A stretch of 64,000 nt of DNA from Pseudoxanthomonas sp. GM95 (lineage in GTDB: Bacteria > Pseudomonadota > Gammaproteobacteria > Xanthomonadales > Xanthomonadaceae): NCBI RefSeq assembly GCF_900109775.1, contig NZ_FOAX01000001.1, positions 372,001-436,000 on the forward strand, in the 5' to 3' direction. The translations under genes were made by a program, and so were the position numbers. Positions 53,004-62,985 of the stretch are shown here, one piece after another. How positions within the stretch are numbered: position 1 is the stretch's first letter; each line of letters begins with the position of its first letter. The notes beneath the pieces were generated by a model that had not been told where the DNA came from, made no database searches, and saw nothing but the letters and a program-made list of their open reading frames with translations.

Positions 53004-54341
53004 GTGAGCCAAGAACTCGTCTACCTGCTGCTGATCTTTGGCCTGCTGGTCATCCCGCGTTTCCTGCAGCAGTTCAAACTGCCGGCGCCGCTGACCTGCC
53101 TGGTGTTCGGCATCGTCGCCGCGCTGGTGCTGGGCAAGCGGGTGGAGGACGGCGTGGTCTCGCTGCTGGCCTCGCTGGGCATCGCCTCGCTGTTCCTGTT
53201 CGCCGGGCTGGAGGTCGACCTGAAGGCGCTGCGCCGCGGGCTGTGGCCGCTGGTCACGCATCTGCTGGTGCGGGTGGCGTTCCTGGTGGGCGTGGGCTGG
53301 CTTGTGTGGCGCTACGCGCACCTGTCCTGGCAGGCCTCGGCGCTGCTGGCGCTGGCCCTGCTGACCCCGTCGACCGGGTTCATCATCGACACGCTCGGCC
53401 GGCTGGGCCTGGACGAAAAAGAACAGTTCTGGGTCACCAACAAGGCCATCGCTGGCGAACTGCTGGCGCTGGTGGTGCTGTTCGTGGTGCTGCAGTCGGC
53501 CAGCCCGCCGCTGCAGATCGTCGGCTCGTCGCTGGCGCTGGTGGCGATGCTGATCGGCCTGCCGCTGCTGTTCGTCGCGCTGGGCCGCTGGGTGCTGCCG
53601 CATTCGCCGGGCGCGGAGTTCTCGCTGCTGGTGATGGTCGGGGTGATCGCCGCCTATGTGACCCATCTGATCGGCGTGCACGATCTGGTCGGTGCCTTCA
53701 TCACCGGCCTGGTCGCGCGCCTGCTGCGCCAGCGCATGCCGACCCTGGCCTCGCACGACAACCTGCACGCGGTGCGGCTGTTCGCCAGCTTCTTCGTGCC
53801 GTTCTACTTCTTTTATTCGGGCACCACGGTGCCAGCCGGGGCGTTGAGCTTCAGCGCGCTGGGCGTGGGCCTGGCGCTGACCGCGGTGTCGCTGCCACTG
53901 CGTGTGGGCGTGGTCGCCCTGCAGCGCAAGCTGGTGTTCGGCGAGTCGTTCAAGACCGGGCTGCGGATCGGCACCGCGTTGGCGCCGACCCTGATCTTCA
54001 CCCTGGTGCTGGCCGGGCTGCTGCGCGAGCGCTTCCAGATTCCCGATGCGCTGTTCGGCGGGCTGCTGCTGTACGCGATCCTGACCACGCTGTTGCCCTC
54101 GCTGGTGTTCAAGACCCCATTCGACGTCGATCCGGTGGAGAACGAGCCGGGCCACCACGCGCCCGCGGCCGGCGGCGCGGCCTCCACGCTGATGGCGCCG
54201 GGCACCTCGGAACTGCACGCGCACCGGGTCGGCGCGGCCTTCGTCGCAGCCAGCGAAACCCCGATCCTGCCCGCCGCGGAAGTGGCCGACAGCGACGGTC
54301 CGCTGCCCGAGGATCGCGGCCACGGCGATCGCACCGCTTGA
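53004..54341 (+). CDS. CPA2-family cation:proton antiporter (KefB-like membrane domain)
   Basis: A 445-residue inner-membrane antiporter with about twelve helices, likely exchanging K+ or Na+ for H+. The core reads LFLFAGLEVDLKALRRGLW, LALLTPSTGFIIDTLGRLGL and KAIAGELLALVVLFVVLQ, then GVHDLVGAFITGLVARLL with the family's acidic residue. It lacks the RCK nucleotide-binding domain of KefB/KefC. A hydrophilic, His- and Asp-rich tail of about 75 residues ends the protein. The start is probably the GTG at 53004 (VSQELVYLLLIFG); no strong ribosome site is seen, and the frame is open upstream to 52923. Confidence 0.88.
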   Translation: MSQELVYLLLIFGLLVIPRFLQQFKLPAPLTCLVFGIVAALVLGKRVEDGVVSLLASLGIASLFLFAGLEVDLKALRRGLWPLVTHLLVRVAFLVGVGWLVWRYAHLSWQASALLALALLTPSTGFIIDTLGRLGLDEKEQFWVTNKAIAGELLALVVLFVVLQSASPPLQIVGSSLALVAMLIGLPLLFVALGRWVLPHSPGAEFSLLVMVGVIAAYVTHLIGVHDLVGAFITGLVARLLRQRMPTLASHDNLHAVRLFASFFVPFYFFYSGTTVPAGALSFSALGVGLALTAVSLPLRVGVVALQRKLVFGESFKTGLRIGTALAPTLIFTLVLAGLLRERFQIPDALFGGLLLYAILTTLLPSLVFKTPFDVDPVENEPGHHAPAAGGAASTLMAPGTSELHAHRVGAAFVAASETPILPAAEVADSDGPLPEDRGHGDRTA

Positions 54342-54400
54342 TTCGCCGGCCGCCAACCCCCACCGTTGCGCCCTGAAACGTCCGACTGACCCCCATCGCC

Positions 54401-54682
54401 ATGCCGATCTACGCTTTTGAATGCACCACCTGCGGCCACAGCTTCGACAAGCTGCAGAAACTGTCCGACGCCGATCCGGCGGCCTGCCCCAGTTGCGGCG
54501 CGCCCACGGTCAAGCGCCAGATCACCGCGCCCTCGTTCCGCCTGGCCGGCGGCGGCTGGTACGAGACCGACTTCAAGAAGGGCGGCGACAAGAAGCGCAA
54601 TCTGGCCGAAGGCGGCGGAACGGGCGGGACGTCCTCCGGCGGCGACAGCAAGCCGTCGGGTTCCAGCTCCAGCAGCGACTGA
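54401..54682 (+). CDS. FmdB-family zinc ribbon protein
   Basis: A 93-residue protein with the FmdB-type putative regulatory zinc ribbon, [19 protein letters not shown] then CPSCGAP, giving two CxxC pairs for one zinc. The tail is Gly/Ser-rich and unstructured. It stands close to aspS, with which this gene is often linked in gammaproteobacteria. Its function is unknown despite the name. Confidence 0.92.
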   Translation: MPIYAFECTTCGHSFDKLQKLSDADPAACPSCGAPTVKRQITAPSFRLAGGGWYETDFKKGGDKKRNLAEGGGTGGTSSGGDSKPSGSSSSSD

Positions 54683-54703
54683 CGCCGCGCAGGTTCGCGC
54701 AAT

Positions 54704-54731
54704 AAAAAAGCCGGGCATTGCCCGGCTTTTT
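54704..54731. terminator. Intrinsic terminator between FmdB and DUF3011 genes
   Basis: AAAAAAGCCGGGC and GCCCGGCTTTTT pair around ATT. A- and T-runs on both sides allow termination of both convergent transcripts. Confidence 0.92.
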
Positions 54732-54755
54732 CATGTCCAGCGAACGAAAGCCCTG

Positions 54756-55457
54756 TCAGCGACCGCCGAAGCGGGCCCGGCAGCCGTCGTCCACCCAGAG
54801 CTGGCCATTGCGGTAGGCCCAGGTGCGGCCTTCGACGCAGGCCGTCTTGGACAGCTGCTTGACCACCACCGGGCGGCCGGCGCGTTCGTTCCAGTCGCAG
54901 GTATGGCGGCGGTTGTCGTCGCTGGAGCAGGTCACGGTGTAGTTGGGATCGACCCCGCCTCCCCAGCCCGGGCCGCCGCCACCGCCCCAGCCACCGCCGC
55001 CTTCGGCGAATTCACCGCGGCAACCCTGGCTGACCCAGATGGTGCTGCCGCGCTGGCCCCAGCTGCGGCCTTCGACGCAGCGGCTGTCGGACAGCTGGCG
55101 CGCCAGCGTGGCGCGGCCGCGGAAGCCGGCGGCGCATTCGCGGGTGCGGTTGTCGGTGCTCTCGCAGCGGATCGTGCGGCCGCTGTTGCCACCGCCAGGG
55201 CCACCTGTCCAGCTGGGCACGAACCGGCCGCGGCAGCCGCGGTCGACCCAGATCACGCCATTGCGGTTGCCCCAGGTGCGGCCTTCGATGCAGGGCGCGT
55301 CGGACAGGGCGCGGTCCAGGCGGGCGCGACCATTGAAGGCGCGGCACTCCCGGTACTTGTTGTCCTGGCTTTCGCAAGTCACCGCGTTCTGGGCGTGGGC
55401 GGGCCCAGCGGCGTAGAGCCCCAAGGCGAAAACAAGGACCGCAAACAGTCGCAACAT
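54756..55457 (-). CDS. Exported DUF3011 protein with three repeats
   Basis: A 233-residue secreted or periplasmic protein. A signal peptide ([19 protein letters not shown]) precedes three related modules of about 60 residues, each with the pattern CxSxDNxxxxC ... QLSxxxCVEGRxWxxRxGxxWVxxGCRxxF. The first two are joined by a [10 protein letters not shown] linker and the last two by a longer Gly-rich linker. Each module has four cysteines placed to form two disulfides. The family has no established function. It sits between convergent FmdB and divergent aspS. Confidence 0.88.
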   Translation of the reverse strand: MLRLFAVLVFALGLYAAGPAHAQNAVTCESQDNKYRECRAFNGRARLDRALSDAPCIEGRTWGNRNGVIWVDRGCRGRFVPSWTGGPGGGNSGRTIRCESTDNRTRECAAGFRGRATLARQLSDSRCVEGRSWGQRGSTIWVSQGCRGEFAEGGGGWGGGGGPGWGGGVDPNYTVTCSSDDNRRHTCDWNERAGRPVVVKQLSKTACVEGRTWAYRNGQLWVDDGCRARFGGR

Positions 55458-55613
55458 GGCACGGCTCCGGCGGAATCTGAGGTGGCCGGACTATACACGC
55501 GGGGCTGCTGCGTCCACGTGGTGGATGCGGCCCATTTGCCGCGCCGCAGCGGCGGCCCCAAAATAGCCGGCTTTCCCGGCCGCTTGCCTGCGGCCCGCCT
55601 GGAGTTGCCTGCA

Positions 55614-57371
55614 ATGCGTACCCACTTCTGCGGCCTGATCAATGAATCCCTGATCGGCCAGACCGTCACCCTGGCCGGCTGGACCGACGTGGCCCGCAAC
55701 CAGGGCGGCGTGTGCTTCATCGACCTGCGCGACCACGAAGGCATCGTGCAGGTGACCGTGGAGCAGGACAACGCCGAGGTGTTTGCCGTGGCCGCGTCGC
55801 TGGGGTACGAGGACGTGCTGCAGGTCGAGGGCGTGGTGCGCGCGCGCCATGCGGTCAACGACAAGATCAAGACCGGCAAGCTCGAAGTGATCGCCACCAA
55901 GATCACCCTCCTCAACAAGGCCGCGCCGCTGCCGTTCCACGCCCACGAGAACCCGGGCGAGGAAACCCGCCTCAAGTATCGCTACCTGGACCTGCGCCGC
56001 CCCGAGATGCAGCGCATGCAGCGCACCCGCATCAAGCTGGTCCAGGCGCTGCGCCGTCACCTGGACGGCCAGGGTTTCCAGGACATCGAAACGCCGATCC
56101 TGACCAAGGCTACGCCGGAAGGTGCGCGCGACTTCCTGGTGCCGGCGCGCATGCACCCGGGCGAGTTCTACGCCCTGCCGCAGAGCCCGCAGCTGTTCAA
56201 GCAGATCCTGATGGTGGCCGGCTTCGACCGCTACTACCAGATCGCGCGCTGCTTCCGCGACGAAGCGCTGCGGGCCGACCGCCAGCTGGAATTCACCCAG
56301 CTCGACATGGAGTTTGCGTTCGTCAAGGAACGCGACGTGCAGGATTTCGTTGAAACGATGATCCGCGCGATCTTCAAGGAAGTGGTCGACGTCGAACTGG
56401 CCACGCAGTTCCCGCGCATGACCTGGGCCGAGGCGATGCGTCGCTACGGCTCGGACAAGCCGGACCTGCGCATCGCGCTGGAGCTGGTCGACGTGGCCGA
56501 GCTGGTCAAGGACAGCGAGTTCGCCGTGTTCACCGGCCCGGCCAATGACGCCGACGGCCGCGTGGCCGCGCTGCGCATTCCGGGCGGTGCGACGTTGTCG
56601 CGCAAGCAGATCGACGAGTACGCCGCGCACGCGGCCAAGTACGGCAGCAAGGGCCTGGCCTACATCAAGATCAGCGAGACCGGCGAAGTCACCTCGCCGA
56701 TCGCCAAGTTCTTCGCCGAGGACAAGTTCGCCGCGCTGATCGCGCACGTCGGGGCCGGTAACGGCGACCTGGTGTTCTTCGGCGCCGGCGGCTACAACAA
56801 GGTCTCCGACTTCATGGGCGCCGTGCGCTTGAAGGCCGGCAAGGACTTCGGCCTGGTCAGCGAAGGCTGGGCGCCGCTGTGGGTCACCGACTTTCCGATG
56901 TTCGAATGGGACGAGGAAGACCAGCGCTACGTGGCCCTGCATCACCCCTTCACCGCGCCGGCCGTGGACGACATCGCCGAGCTGCGCGCGCATGCCAAGA
57001 CCGCCGTGTCGCGCGGCTACGACATGGTGCTCAACGGCAATGAGATCGGCGGCGGTTCGATCCGTATCCATCGCCCGGAGATGCAGAGCGCGGTGTTCGA
57101 GCTGCTCGGCATCGGCGCTGAAGAAGCGCAGGCCAAGTTCGGCTTCCTGCTGGATGCGCTGAACTACGGCGCCCCGCCGCACGGCGGCATCGCTTTCGGC
57201 ATCGACCGCATCGCCGCGCTGATGGCGGGCACCGAATCGATCCGCGACGTGATCCCGTTCCCCAAGACCACCGGCGCGCAGTGCCTGATGACCGATGCGC
57301 CGTCGCCGATCGCCGATGCGCAGCTGGCCGAAGTGCACATCCAGGTCCGCCCGCAGCCGGCCAAGGGCTGA
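55614..57371 (+). CDS. aspS: Aspartyl-tRNA synthetase
   Basis: A 585-residue class II synthetase charging tRNA-Asp. An OB-fold anticodon domain starts [20 protein letters not shown]. Class II motif 2 is [20 protein letters not shown], and motif 3 is [16 protein letters not shown]. The GAD insertion domain typical of bacterial AspRS lies between. GGAG stands nine bases before the ATG at 55614; a much longer open frame upstream is a shadow over the DUF3011 and FmdB genes. The anticodon domain has [10 protein letters not shown] where most relatives have a VxRRRDxG motif, which may affect Asp versus Asn tRNA discrimination. Confidence 0.97.
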   Translation: MRTHFCGLINESLIGQTVTLAGWTDVARNQGGVCFIDLRDHEGIVQVTVEQDNAEVFAVAASLGYEDVLQVEGVVRARHAVNDKIKTGKLEVIATKITLLNKAAPLPFHAHENPGEETRLKYRYLDLRRPEMQRMQRTRIKLVQALRRHLDGQGFQDIETPILTKATPEGARDFLVPARMHPGEFYALPQSPQLFKQILMVAGFDRYYQIARCFRDEALRADRQLEFTQLDMEFAFVKERDVQDFVETMIRAIFKEVVDVELATQFPRMTWAEAMRRYGSDKPDLRIALELVDVAELVKDSEFAVFTGPANDADGRVAALRIPGGATLSRKQIDEYAAHAAKYGSKGLAYIKISETGEVTSPIAKFFAEDKFAALIAHVGAGNGDLVFFGAGGYNKVSDFMGAVRLKAGKDFGLVSEGWAPLWVTDFPMFEWDEEDQRYVALHHPFTAPAVDDIAELRAHAKTAVSRGYDMVLNGNEIGGGSIRIHRPEMQSAVFELLGIGAEEAQAKFGFLLDALNYGAPPHGGIAFGIDRIAALMAGTESIRDVIPFPKTTGAQCLMTDAPSPIADAQLAEVHIQVRPQPAKG

Positions 57372-57405
57372 GCAACGCGCGCCGGTCGGGAGTTCCCACC
57401 GGCGT

Positions 57406-57433
57406 CATCCCGGCCCGGCCAAGTGCCGGGATG
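57406..57433. other. Perfect inverted repeat after aspS
   Basis: CATCCCGGC and GCCGGGATG pair perfectly around CCGGCCAAGT. There is no T-tract. It lies between aspS and the GNAT gene and overlaps the GNAT leader; it may be a short interspersed palindrome or a processing hairpin. Confidence 0.55.
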
Positions 57434-57446
57434 CCGCGAGGAATCC

Positions 57447-57968
57447 ATGGCCGTCACGATCCGCCAAGCCACGCCCGACGACGCGCAGGTCATTTCCGAC
57501 CTGGCCGCGCGCACCTTCACCGAGACCTTCGGCCATCTGTATCCGGCCGAGGACCTCACGGGCTTTCTTGAGGAAAGCTACGCGGTGGATCGCGCGGAGA
57601 TCGTGCTGCGCCATCCCGACTACGCGATCTTCCTGGCCGAGGACGATGGCGTGGCCGTCGGCCATTCCGCCGCCGGTCCGTGCGGCCTGCCGCATGCGGA
57701 CGTGCAGCCGGAAGACGGCGAGCTCAAGCGCCTGTACCTGGTCAACACGCACCAGAACAGCGGCATCGGCTCGCGCCTGTTCGAGACCACGCTGGCCTGG
57801 TTGCAGCGCAACGGGCCACGCGCGCTGTGGATCGGCGTGTGGTCGGAGAACTTCGGCGCGCAGCGCTTCTATGCGCGGCACGGGTTCGAGCGGGTCGGGC
57901 AATACAAGTTCCCGGTCGGCAAGACGATCGACGACGAGTTCATCCTGCGACGTCCCGCACAGGGGTGA
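57447..57968 (+). CDS. GNAT family N-acetyltransferase
   Basis: A 173-residue acetyltransferase. The start VTIRQATPDDAQVISDLAAR is typical, and the acetyl-CoA site is LKRLYLVNTHQNSGIGSRLF (a Q/RxxGxG/A-like loop). The C-terminal strand-helix is GAQRFYARHGFERVGQYKF. GAGGAA directly upstream supports the ATG at 57447 over 57423. The substrate is unknown. It is 75 bp after aspS and probably in a loose run with the following small genes. Confidence 0.9.
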   Translation: MAVTIRQATPDDAQVISDLAARTFTETFGHLYPAEDLTGFLEESYAVDRAEIVLRHPDYAIFLAEDDGVAVGHSAAGPCGLPHADVQPEDGELKRLYLVNTHQNSGIGSRLFETTLAWLQRNGPRALWIGVWSENFGAQRFYARHGFERVGQYKFPVGKTIDDEFILRRPAQG

Positions 57969-58038
57969 TCCCGTCGCGCGGTTGAGCGACCGGCACGCCT
58001 GGGGCATGCTGCGGGCACTTTTCATGGAGGAAATGCCG

Positions 58039-58308
58039 ATGTCCGTTCTGCGTCCCGTGTTGTGCCTGGTGGTGGTCGCCGCGCTGAGTGGTTGCGGCGA
58101 GAAGATGATGCGCTGCACGTCCGCCTCCGGCAGTTGGGCGATCGGTCGCGTCGCCGACCAGGGCATCCTGGATCGCATCCAGGCCGAAAGCGGCGCCAAG
58201 CAGGTCCGCACGCTCACCGACGGCGAGACCTCTTCGGATCTCGGCATGGACCGGGTCACCGTCCACGTCAACGCGCAGAACCTGGTCACCGCGGTCACCT
58301 GCGACTGA
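58039..58308 (+). CDS. Putative I78-family peptidase inhibitor lipoprotein
   Basis: An 89-residue exported lipoprotein. The signal peptide ends in the lipobox LSGC (lipidated Cys19). The mature part IGRVADQGILDRIQAESGA, QVRTLTDGE and RVTVHVNAQNLVTAVTC follows the pattern of I78 serine-peptidase inhibitors, including a second cysteine near the C-terminus. GGAGG eight bases upstream supports 58039; earlier in-frame ATGs at 58024 and 58033 are possible. It may protect the envelope from the cell's own or foreign peptidases. The assignment rests on pattern only. Confidence 0.68.
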   Translation: MSVLRPVLCLVVVAALSGCGEKMMRCTSASGSWAIGRVADQGILDRIQAESGAKQVRTLTDGETSSDLGMDRVTVHVNAQNLVTAVTCD

Positions 58309-58346
58309 GCCTGCGTCGCTCCCATGTCGAAGCTGCTGCTGCCGGC

Positions 58347-58958
58347 GTGAAGCCGGCGGTGCTGGTCCTGCATGGCATCTGGAACGCGGATCTGTGGGTG
58401 CGCCCGCTGGCCCGGCGGCTGTCGCAGGCTGGCTTCGACGCGCAGGTCTTCGGCTACCAGAGCATCGCCAGTGCGCCGCAGGTGGCGTTCACCCGCCTGG
58501 CCGAACGCCTGCGCGATGCACCGCCGACGCATCTGGTCGGGCACAGCCTGGGTGGGCTGATCGCCCTGGAAACCCTGCGCCGCCATCCGGACCTGCCGGT
58601 GCCGCGCCTGGTCTGCCTGGGCTCGCCGCTGAAAGGCAGTGCCACCGCCCATGCCCTGCTGCAGCGGGGCTGGACCGGCACCCTCGGGCGCAGCGGGCCG
58701 CTGCTGGATCGCGGCTGCCAGCCCTGGCGCGGGCCGACCCAGGTCGGCATGGTCGCCGGCGATGTGCCGCGGGGCATCGGCCGGCTGCTGGGCGGGATCG
58801 GCGACGATTCGGACGGCACCGTGGCCCTGGCCGAGACCCGCCTGCCGGGCCTGGCCGACCATTGCTGCGTGCGCACCAGCCACACCGGACTGGCGTTTTC
58901 GCCGCTGGCGGCGCGCCAGGTGGTGGCCTTCCTGCGGCAGGGGCACTTCCTGTCCTGA
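58347..58958 (+). CDS. Alpha/beta-hydrolase fold protein (lipase/PGAP1-like)
   Basis: A 203-residue cytosolic hydrolase of the alpha/beta fold. It begins VKPAVLVLHGIWNADLW (oxyanion region) and has the nucleophile elbow VGHSLGGLIALE. CLGSPLKGS is the usual next block, and the acidic/His residues lie in the C-terminal half (GIGDDSDGTVALAE; TSHTGLAF). It resembles the YheT/PGAP1-like lipase group, but lacks a lid. The GTG at 58347 is the only reasonable start, with a weak ribosome site. The substrate is unknown. Confidence 0.85.
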   Translation: MKPAVLVLHGIWNADLWVRPLARRLSQAGFDAQVFGYQSIASAPQVAFTRLAERLRDAPPTHLVGHSLGGLIALETLRRHPDLPVPRLVCLGSPLKGSATAHALLQRGWTGTLGRSGPLLDRGCQPWRGPTQVGMVAGDVPRGIGRLLGGIGDDSDGTVALAETRLPGLADHCCVRTSHTGLAFSPLAARQVVAFLRQGHFLS

Positions 58959-59033
58959 GCGGGCAGGGCGGCGGCGCGCGCGCATTGGGGTAAAATTCCC
59001 GCTTCGTGTTCGTGTCCCCAACGGAAGTGTGTC

Positions 59034-59768
59034 ATGGGTCGAGGCCCTTCGATCGAAGCCCGCAAGAACGCCAGTGACGCCAAGCGCGGCAAGGTGTTCA
59101 CCAAGATCATCCGCGAGATCAGCGTGGCCGCGCGCGGCGCAGGCGGCGGTGATCCGGCCAACAACCCGGCCCTGCGGTCGGCGATGGACAAGGGCCTGGC
59201 GGCCAACATGACCAAGGACGTCATGGAGCGCGCCATCAAGAAGGCCACCGGTGAACTGGAAGGCGTGGAGTACGAAACCATCCGCTACGAGGGCTACGCG
59301 CCCGGTGGCGTGGCGGTGATCGTCGACTGCCTGACCGACAACCGCGTGCGCACAGTGGCCGACGTGCGCCATGCCTTCGCCAAGTGCGGCGGCAACATGG
59401 GCACCGAAGGCTCGGTGTCCTTCATGTTCAAGAAGCTGGGCGTGCTGAGCTTTGGCGGCGGCCTGGACGAGGACACGGTGACCGAAGCGGCGATCGAAGC
59501 CGGCGCCGACGACGTGGTGGTGTATCCGGAAGACGGCGCCATCGACGTGGTCACCGCGCCGGAGGCCTTTGAAGATGTCAAGCAGGCGATGGCCGCGGCG
59601 GGCTTCACCCCCGGCTTCGCCGAAATCACCTTCCGCGCCGACAACGACGTGGCCGTGGATGCCGAGACGGCCCAGCAGGTCACCAAGCTGCTGGGCATGC
59701 TGGAGGACCTGGACGACGTGCAGAACGTCTATTCCAACGCCGACCTCGGTCAGGACGCGTACGCCTGA
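59034..59768 (+). CDS. yebC: YebC/PmpR family transcription/translation factor
   Basis: A 244-residue member of the YebC/TACO1 family, proteins that affect translation of difficult (proline-rich) stretches and have also been reported as DNA-binding regulators. The N-terminus [20 protein letters not shown] differs in its first residues from the usual MAGHSKWANIQHRK version, while [38 protein letters not shown] and [15 protein letters not shown] are canonical. It lies directly upstream of ruvC, the order seen in many proteobacteria. TAAAAT at 58991-58996 may be its -10. Confidence 0.94.
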   Translation: MGRGPSIEARKNASDAKRGKVFTKIIREISVAARGAGGGDPANNPALRSAMDKGLAANMTKDVMERAIKKATGELEGVEYETIRYEGYAPGGVAVIVDCLTDNRVRTVADVRHAFAKCGGNMGTEGSVSFMFKKLGVLSFGGGLDEDTVTEAAIEAGADDVVVYPEDGAIDVVTAPEAFEDVKQAMAAAGFTPGFAEITFRADNDVAVDAETAQQVTKLLGMLEDLDDVQNVYSNADLGQDAYA

Positions 59769-59861
59769 TGCCGGTTCCGGGACAGGCGGCACGCAGTCCC
59801 GGTGGCATGGTTCCTGCGTGATCGACCCCACGTCCCACCGCCTCGCAGGACCGCTCCCTAC

Positions 59862-60383
59862 ATGACCCGCATCCTCGGCATCGACCCGGGTTCGCAGCGC
59901 ACTGGCGTGGGCATCATCGATGTCGACGCCGGTGGGCGGACCAAGCATGTCTATAACGGGCCGCTGGTGCTGCTGGGCGAGGGTGGATTCCCGCAGCGGC
60001 TCAAGCGGCTGCTGGTCGGGCTGGGCGAGCTGCTGGAGCAGTGGCAGCCTGACGAAGTGGCGATCGAACAGGTGTTCGTCGGCAAGAGCGCCGACTCGGC
60101 ACTCAAGCTCGGCCAGGCGCGCGGCGCGGCGATCAGCGCGGTGGTGCTGCGCGACCTGCCGGTGCACGAATACGCGCCCAAAGAGGTCAAGCTGGCCGTC
60201 GTCGGCCGCGGTGGCGCAGACAAGGAACAGATCCAGCACATGGTCGCACTCATGCTCAACCTCAAAGGCAAGCTGCAGGCCGACGCGGCCGACGCGCTGG
60301 CCGTGGCCATCACCCACGCGCACGTGCGCGCCACCGCCGCCCGCATGGGCGTGGACGCGCGCCTGGCCTGGAGCCGGAAATGA
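59862..60383 (+). CDS. ruvC: Holliday junction resolvase RuvC
   Basis: A 173-residue endonuclease that nicks Holliday junctions in pairs. It opens [15 protein letters not shown] with the first catalytic Asp8, followed by the Glu of [20 protein letters not shown] and the late acidic/His cluster [13 protein letters not shown]. The ATG at 59862 is preferred over the earlier frame start at 59802. It overlaps ruvA by four bases (ATGA). Length matches the family. Confidence 0.97.
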   Translation: MTRILGIDPGSQRTGVGIIDVDAGGRTKHVYNGPLVLLGEGGFPQRLKRLLVGLGELLEQWQPDEVAIEQVFVGKSADSALKLGQARGAAISAVVLRDLPVHEYAPKEVKLAVVGRGGADKEQIQHMVALMLNLKGKLQADAADALAVAITHAHVRATAARMGVDARLAWSRK

Positions 60384-60970
60384 TCGGAAGACTGCGCGGC
60401 ATCCTCATCACCAAGTCGCCACCTTGGCTGATGATCGAAGTGGGCGGCGGCATCGGCTACGAGCTCGAAGCGCCGATGAGTACCTTCTACGACCTGCCCG
60501 AACTCGGTCGCGAAGTGACGCTGTTCACCCACTACGCGCAGAAGGAGGACAGCGTCTCGCTGTACGGCTTCCTGCGCGAGAGCGAGCGGCGCCTGTTCCG
60601 CGACGTGCAGAAGGTCACCGGCATCGGCGCCAAGATCGCCCTGGCGATCCTGTCCGGCGTCAGCGTCGATGAGTTCGCGCGCATGGTGCAGGCCGGCGAT
60701 GTCACCGCGCTCACCCGCATCCCCGGTATCGGCAAGAAGACCGCCGAGCGCATGGTGGTCGAGCTGCGCGATCGCGCCGCCGCTTTGACCGGCAGCGATC
60801 CGGTGACGCTGTCCGCCGCGCCGGTCGATCCGCAGTCCGAAGCCGTCATCGCCCTGCAGCAGCTCGGCTACAAGCCGGCCGAGGCCCAGCGGATGGCCCG
60901 CGAAGCCGCCGCCGCCGGCGACGATGCCGCCGCCATCATCCGCAAGGCCCTGCGCTCAGCCCTTCGCTGA
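60380..60970 (+). CDS. ruvA: Holliday junction branch migration protein RuvA
   Basis: A 196-residue tetrameric DNA-binding protein that holds the Holliday junction for RuvB. Domain I ([12 protein letters not shown] ... ) is an OB fold; domain II has helix-hairpin-helix motifs ([15 protein letters not shown] and [16 protein letters not shown]); domain III ([20 protein letters not shown]) binds RuvB. It is coupled to ruvC through an ATGA overlap. The partner ruvB lies 2 kb away, beyond kup. Confidence 0.97.
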   Translation: MIGRLRGILITKSPPWLMIEVGGGIGYELEAPMSTFYDLPELGREVTLFTHYAQKEDSVSLYGFLRESERRLFRDVQKVTGIGAKIALAILSGVSVDEFARMVQAGDVTALTRIPGIGKKTAERMVVELRDRAAALTGSDPVTLSAAPVDPQSEAVIALQQLGYKPAEAQRMAREAAAAGDDAAAIIRKALRSALR

Positions 60971-61016
60971 GTGTGCAGGCCTTCGTCACTTTTCCAGCAG
61001 TAGGCTAGCGTCCGCC

Positions 61017-62939
61017 ATGTCCACCGCGACTCCCACTTCGTCGGCCAGCAACGCGCCGTCCCATCACGGTCACGGCAACCAGGGCCTTCCCGGCCTGGTG
61101 CTCGGTGCCATCGGCGTCGTGTTCGGCGACATCGGCACCAGCCCGCTGTACACGCTGAAGGAGGCGTTTTCGCCGCACTTCGGCCTGGTCGGCAACCACG
61201 ACACCATCCTGGGCATCCTGTCGCTTGTGTTCTGGGCGCTGGTGATCACGGTGACGGTTAAGTACGTGACCATCATCATGCGCGCCGACAACGATGGCGA
61301 AGGCGGGATCATGGCGCTGATGACCCTGGCCCAGCGCACGCTGCCCAAGGATTCGCGCTCGGCCTACGTGGTCGGCATCCTCGGCATCTTCGGCGCGTCG
61401 CTGTTCTTCGGCGATGGCGTGATCACCCCGGCGATCTCGGTGCTGGGCGCGGTGGAAGGGCTGGAAGTGGCCGCCCCCGGTCTGGACCACTGGATCGTGC
61501 CGATCACGGTGGTGATCCTGATCCTGGTGTTCATGGCCCAGCGCTTCGGCACCGAGAAGGTGGGCAAGGTGTTCGGCCCGATCACGATGGTGTGGTTCCT
61601 GTCGCTGGCGGCGATCGGCATCTACAACATCGTCGACGCGCCGGAAGTGCTCAAGGCCTTCAACCCCTGGTGGGGATTCCAGTTCTTCGTGACCCACGGC
61701 TGGCACTCGGTGCTGATCTTGGGCGCGGTGGTGCTGGCGGTGACCGGCGGCGAGGCGCTGTACGCTGACATGGGCCACTTCGGCGCCCGACCCATCCGCT
61801 ACGGCTGGTACATCATGGTGCTGCCGTGCCTGATGCTGAATTACCTCGGCCAGGGCGCGCTGGTGCTCGAAGACCCGGCCGCGGTCAACAATCCCTTCTA
61901 CGAAGCGGTGCCGGACTGGGCGCTGTATCCGATGATCGTGCTGGCCACCATGGCCGCGATCATCGCCTCGCAAGCGGTCATCAGCGGGGCGTTCTCGGTC
62001 GCGCGCCAGGCCATGCAGCTGGGCTATATCCCGCGCATGCAGGTCAAGCACACCTCGCACGACACCATCGGCCAGATCTACGTGCCCGGCGTGAACTGGA
62101 TCATGATGCTGGCGGTGCTGGCCGTGGTGCTGGCCTTCGGTAGCTCGACCGCGCTGGCCACCGCGTACGGCATTTCGGTGTCGGCCACCATGCTCATCGA
62201 TACCCTGCTGCTGGCGCTGGTGGCGCGCGCGCTGTGGCCGAAGTGGCGCACCTGGGTGCTGCCGCTGTGCGTGGTGTTCTTCATCGTCGACGTGGGCTTC
62301 GTGATCGCCAACGGCGCCAAGTTCTTCGACGGCGCCTGGTTCCCGCTGGCGCTGGGCCTGGTGGTGTTCACCCTGTTGCGCACCTGGCGCCGCGGCCGCG
62401 AGCTGCTGGGCGCGGAAATCCGCAAGGATGGCATCGCGCTGGACAGCTTCCTGCCGGGCCTGATGCTGGCCCCGCCGGTGCGCGTGCCGGGCACGGCGGT
62501 GTTCCTGACCGCGCAGACCGGTATGGTCCCGCACGCGCTGCTGCACAACCTCAAGCACAACAAGGTGCTGCACGAGCGCAACGTGTTCCTGACCGTGTAC
62601 ACGCTGCCGCTGCCGTACGCGCCGGCCGACAAGCGCATGCGTGTGGAAGAGATCGGCGACGAGTTCTACCGCGTGGTGGTCAAGTTCGGCTTCATGGAAA
62701 CCCCGGACGTGCCGCTGGCGCTGATGCGCAGTTGCGACCACGGCGGGCCGTATTTCGATCCGATGGACACCACCTTCTTCGCCAGCCGCGAGACCATCGT
62801 CGCCAGCGCCCGCCGCGGCATGCCGATCTGGCGCGACAAGCTGTTCGCGGCCATGCACCGCAACGCGGCGCCGGCGACCGGCTTCTTCCGCATCCCCGGC
62901 AATCGCCTGGTCGAGCTGGGCGCGCAGGTGGAGATCTGA
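61017..62939 (+). CDS. kup: Low-affinity potassium uptake protein Kup
   Basis: A 640-residue KUP/HAK family potassium-proton symporter of the inner membrane. About twelve helices occupy residues 25-460, beginning with the signature [43 protein letters not shown] is another strong block, and a cytoplasmic C-terminal domain of about 170 residues follows. The ATG at 61017 is preferred; the frame opens at 60924 inside ruvA. Its location between ruvA and ruvB interrupts the usual ruvAB pair. It complements mscL, the antiporter and ggpPS in turgor control. Confidence 0.96.
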   Translation: MSTATPTSSASNAPSHHGHGNQGLPGLVLGAIGVVFGDIGTSPLYTLKEAFSPHFGLVGNHDTILGILSLVFWALVITVTVKYVTIIMRADNDGEGGIMALMTLAQRTLPKDSRSAYVVGILGIFGASLFFGDGVITPAISVLGAVEGLEVAAPGLDHWIVPITVVILILVFMAQRFGTEKVGKVFGPITMVWFLSLAAIGIYNIVDAPEVLKAFNPWWGFQFFVTHGWHSVLILGAVVLAVTGGEALYADMGHFGARPIRYGWYIMVLPCLMLNYLGQGALVLEDPAAVNNPFYEAVPDWALYPMIVLATMAAIIASQAVISGAFSVARQAMQLGYIPRMQVKHTSHDTIGQIYVPGVNWIMMLAVLAVVLAFGSSTALATAYGISVSATMLIDTLLLALVARALWPKWRTWVLPLCVVFFIVDVGFVIANGAKFFDGAWFPLALGLVVFTLLRTWRRGRELLGAEIRKDGIALDSFLPGLMLAPPVRVPGTAVFLTAQTGMVPHALLHNLKHNKVLHERNVFLTVYTLPLPYAPADKRMRVEEIGDEFYRVVVKFGFMETPDVPLALMRSCDHGGPYFDPMDTTFFASRETIVASARRGMPIWRDKLFAAMHRNAAPATGFFRIPGNRLVELGAQVEI

Positions 62940-62985
62940 TGCGTACGGCCTGCGCCGCACCCGCGGCGCGTGAGACCATGACGGC

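Noticed and set aside
54417..55613. N-terminal extension of the aspS frame
   Set aside because: The extension runs out of phase over the FmdB gene and antisense to the DUF3011 gene. AspRS homology and a GGAG site place the start at 55614.
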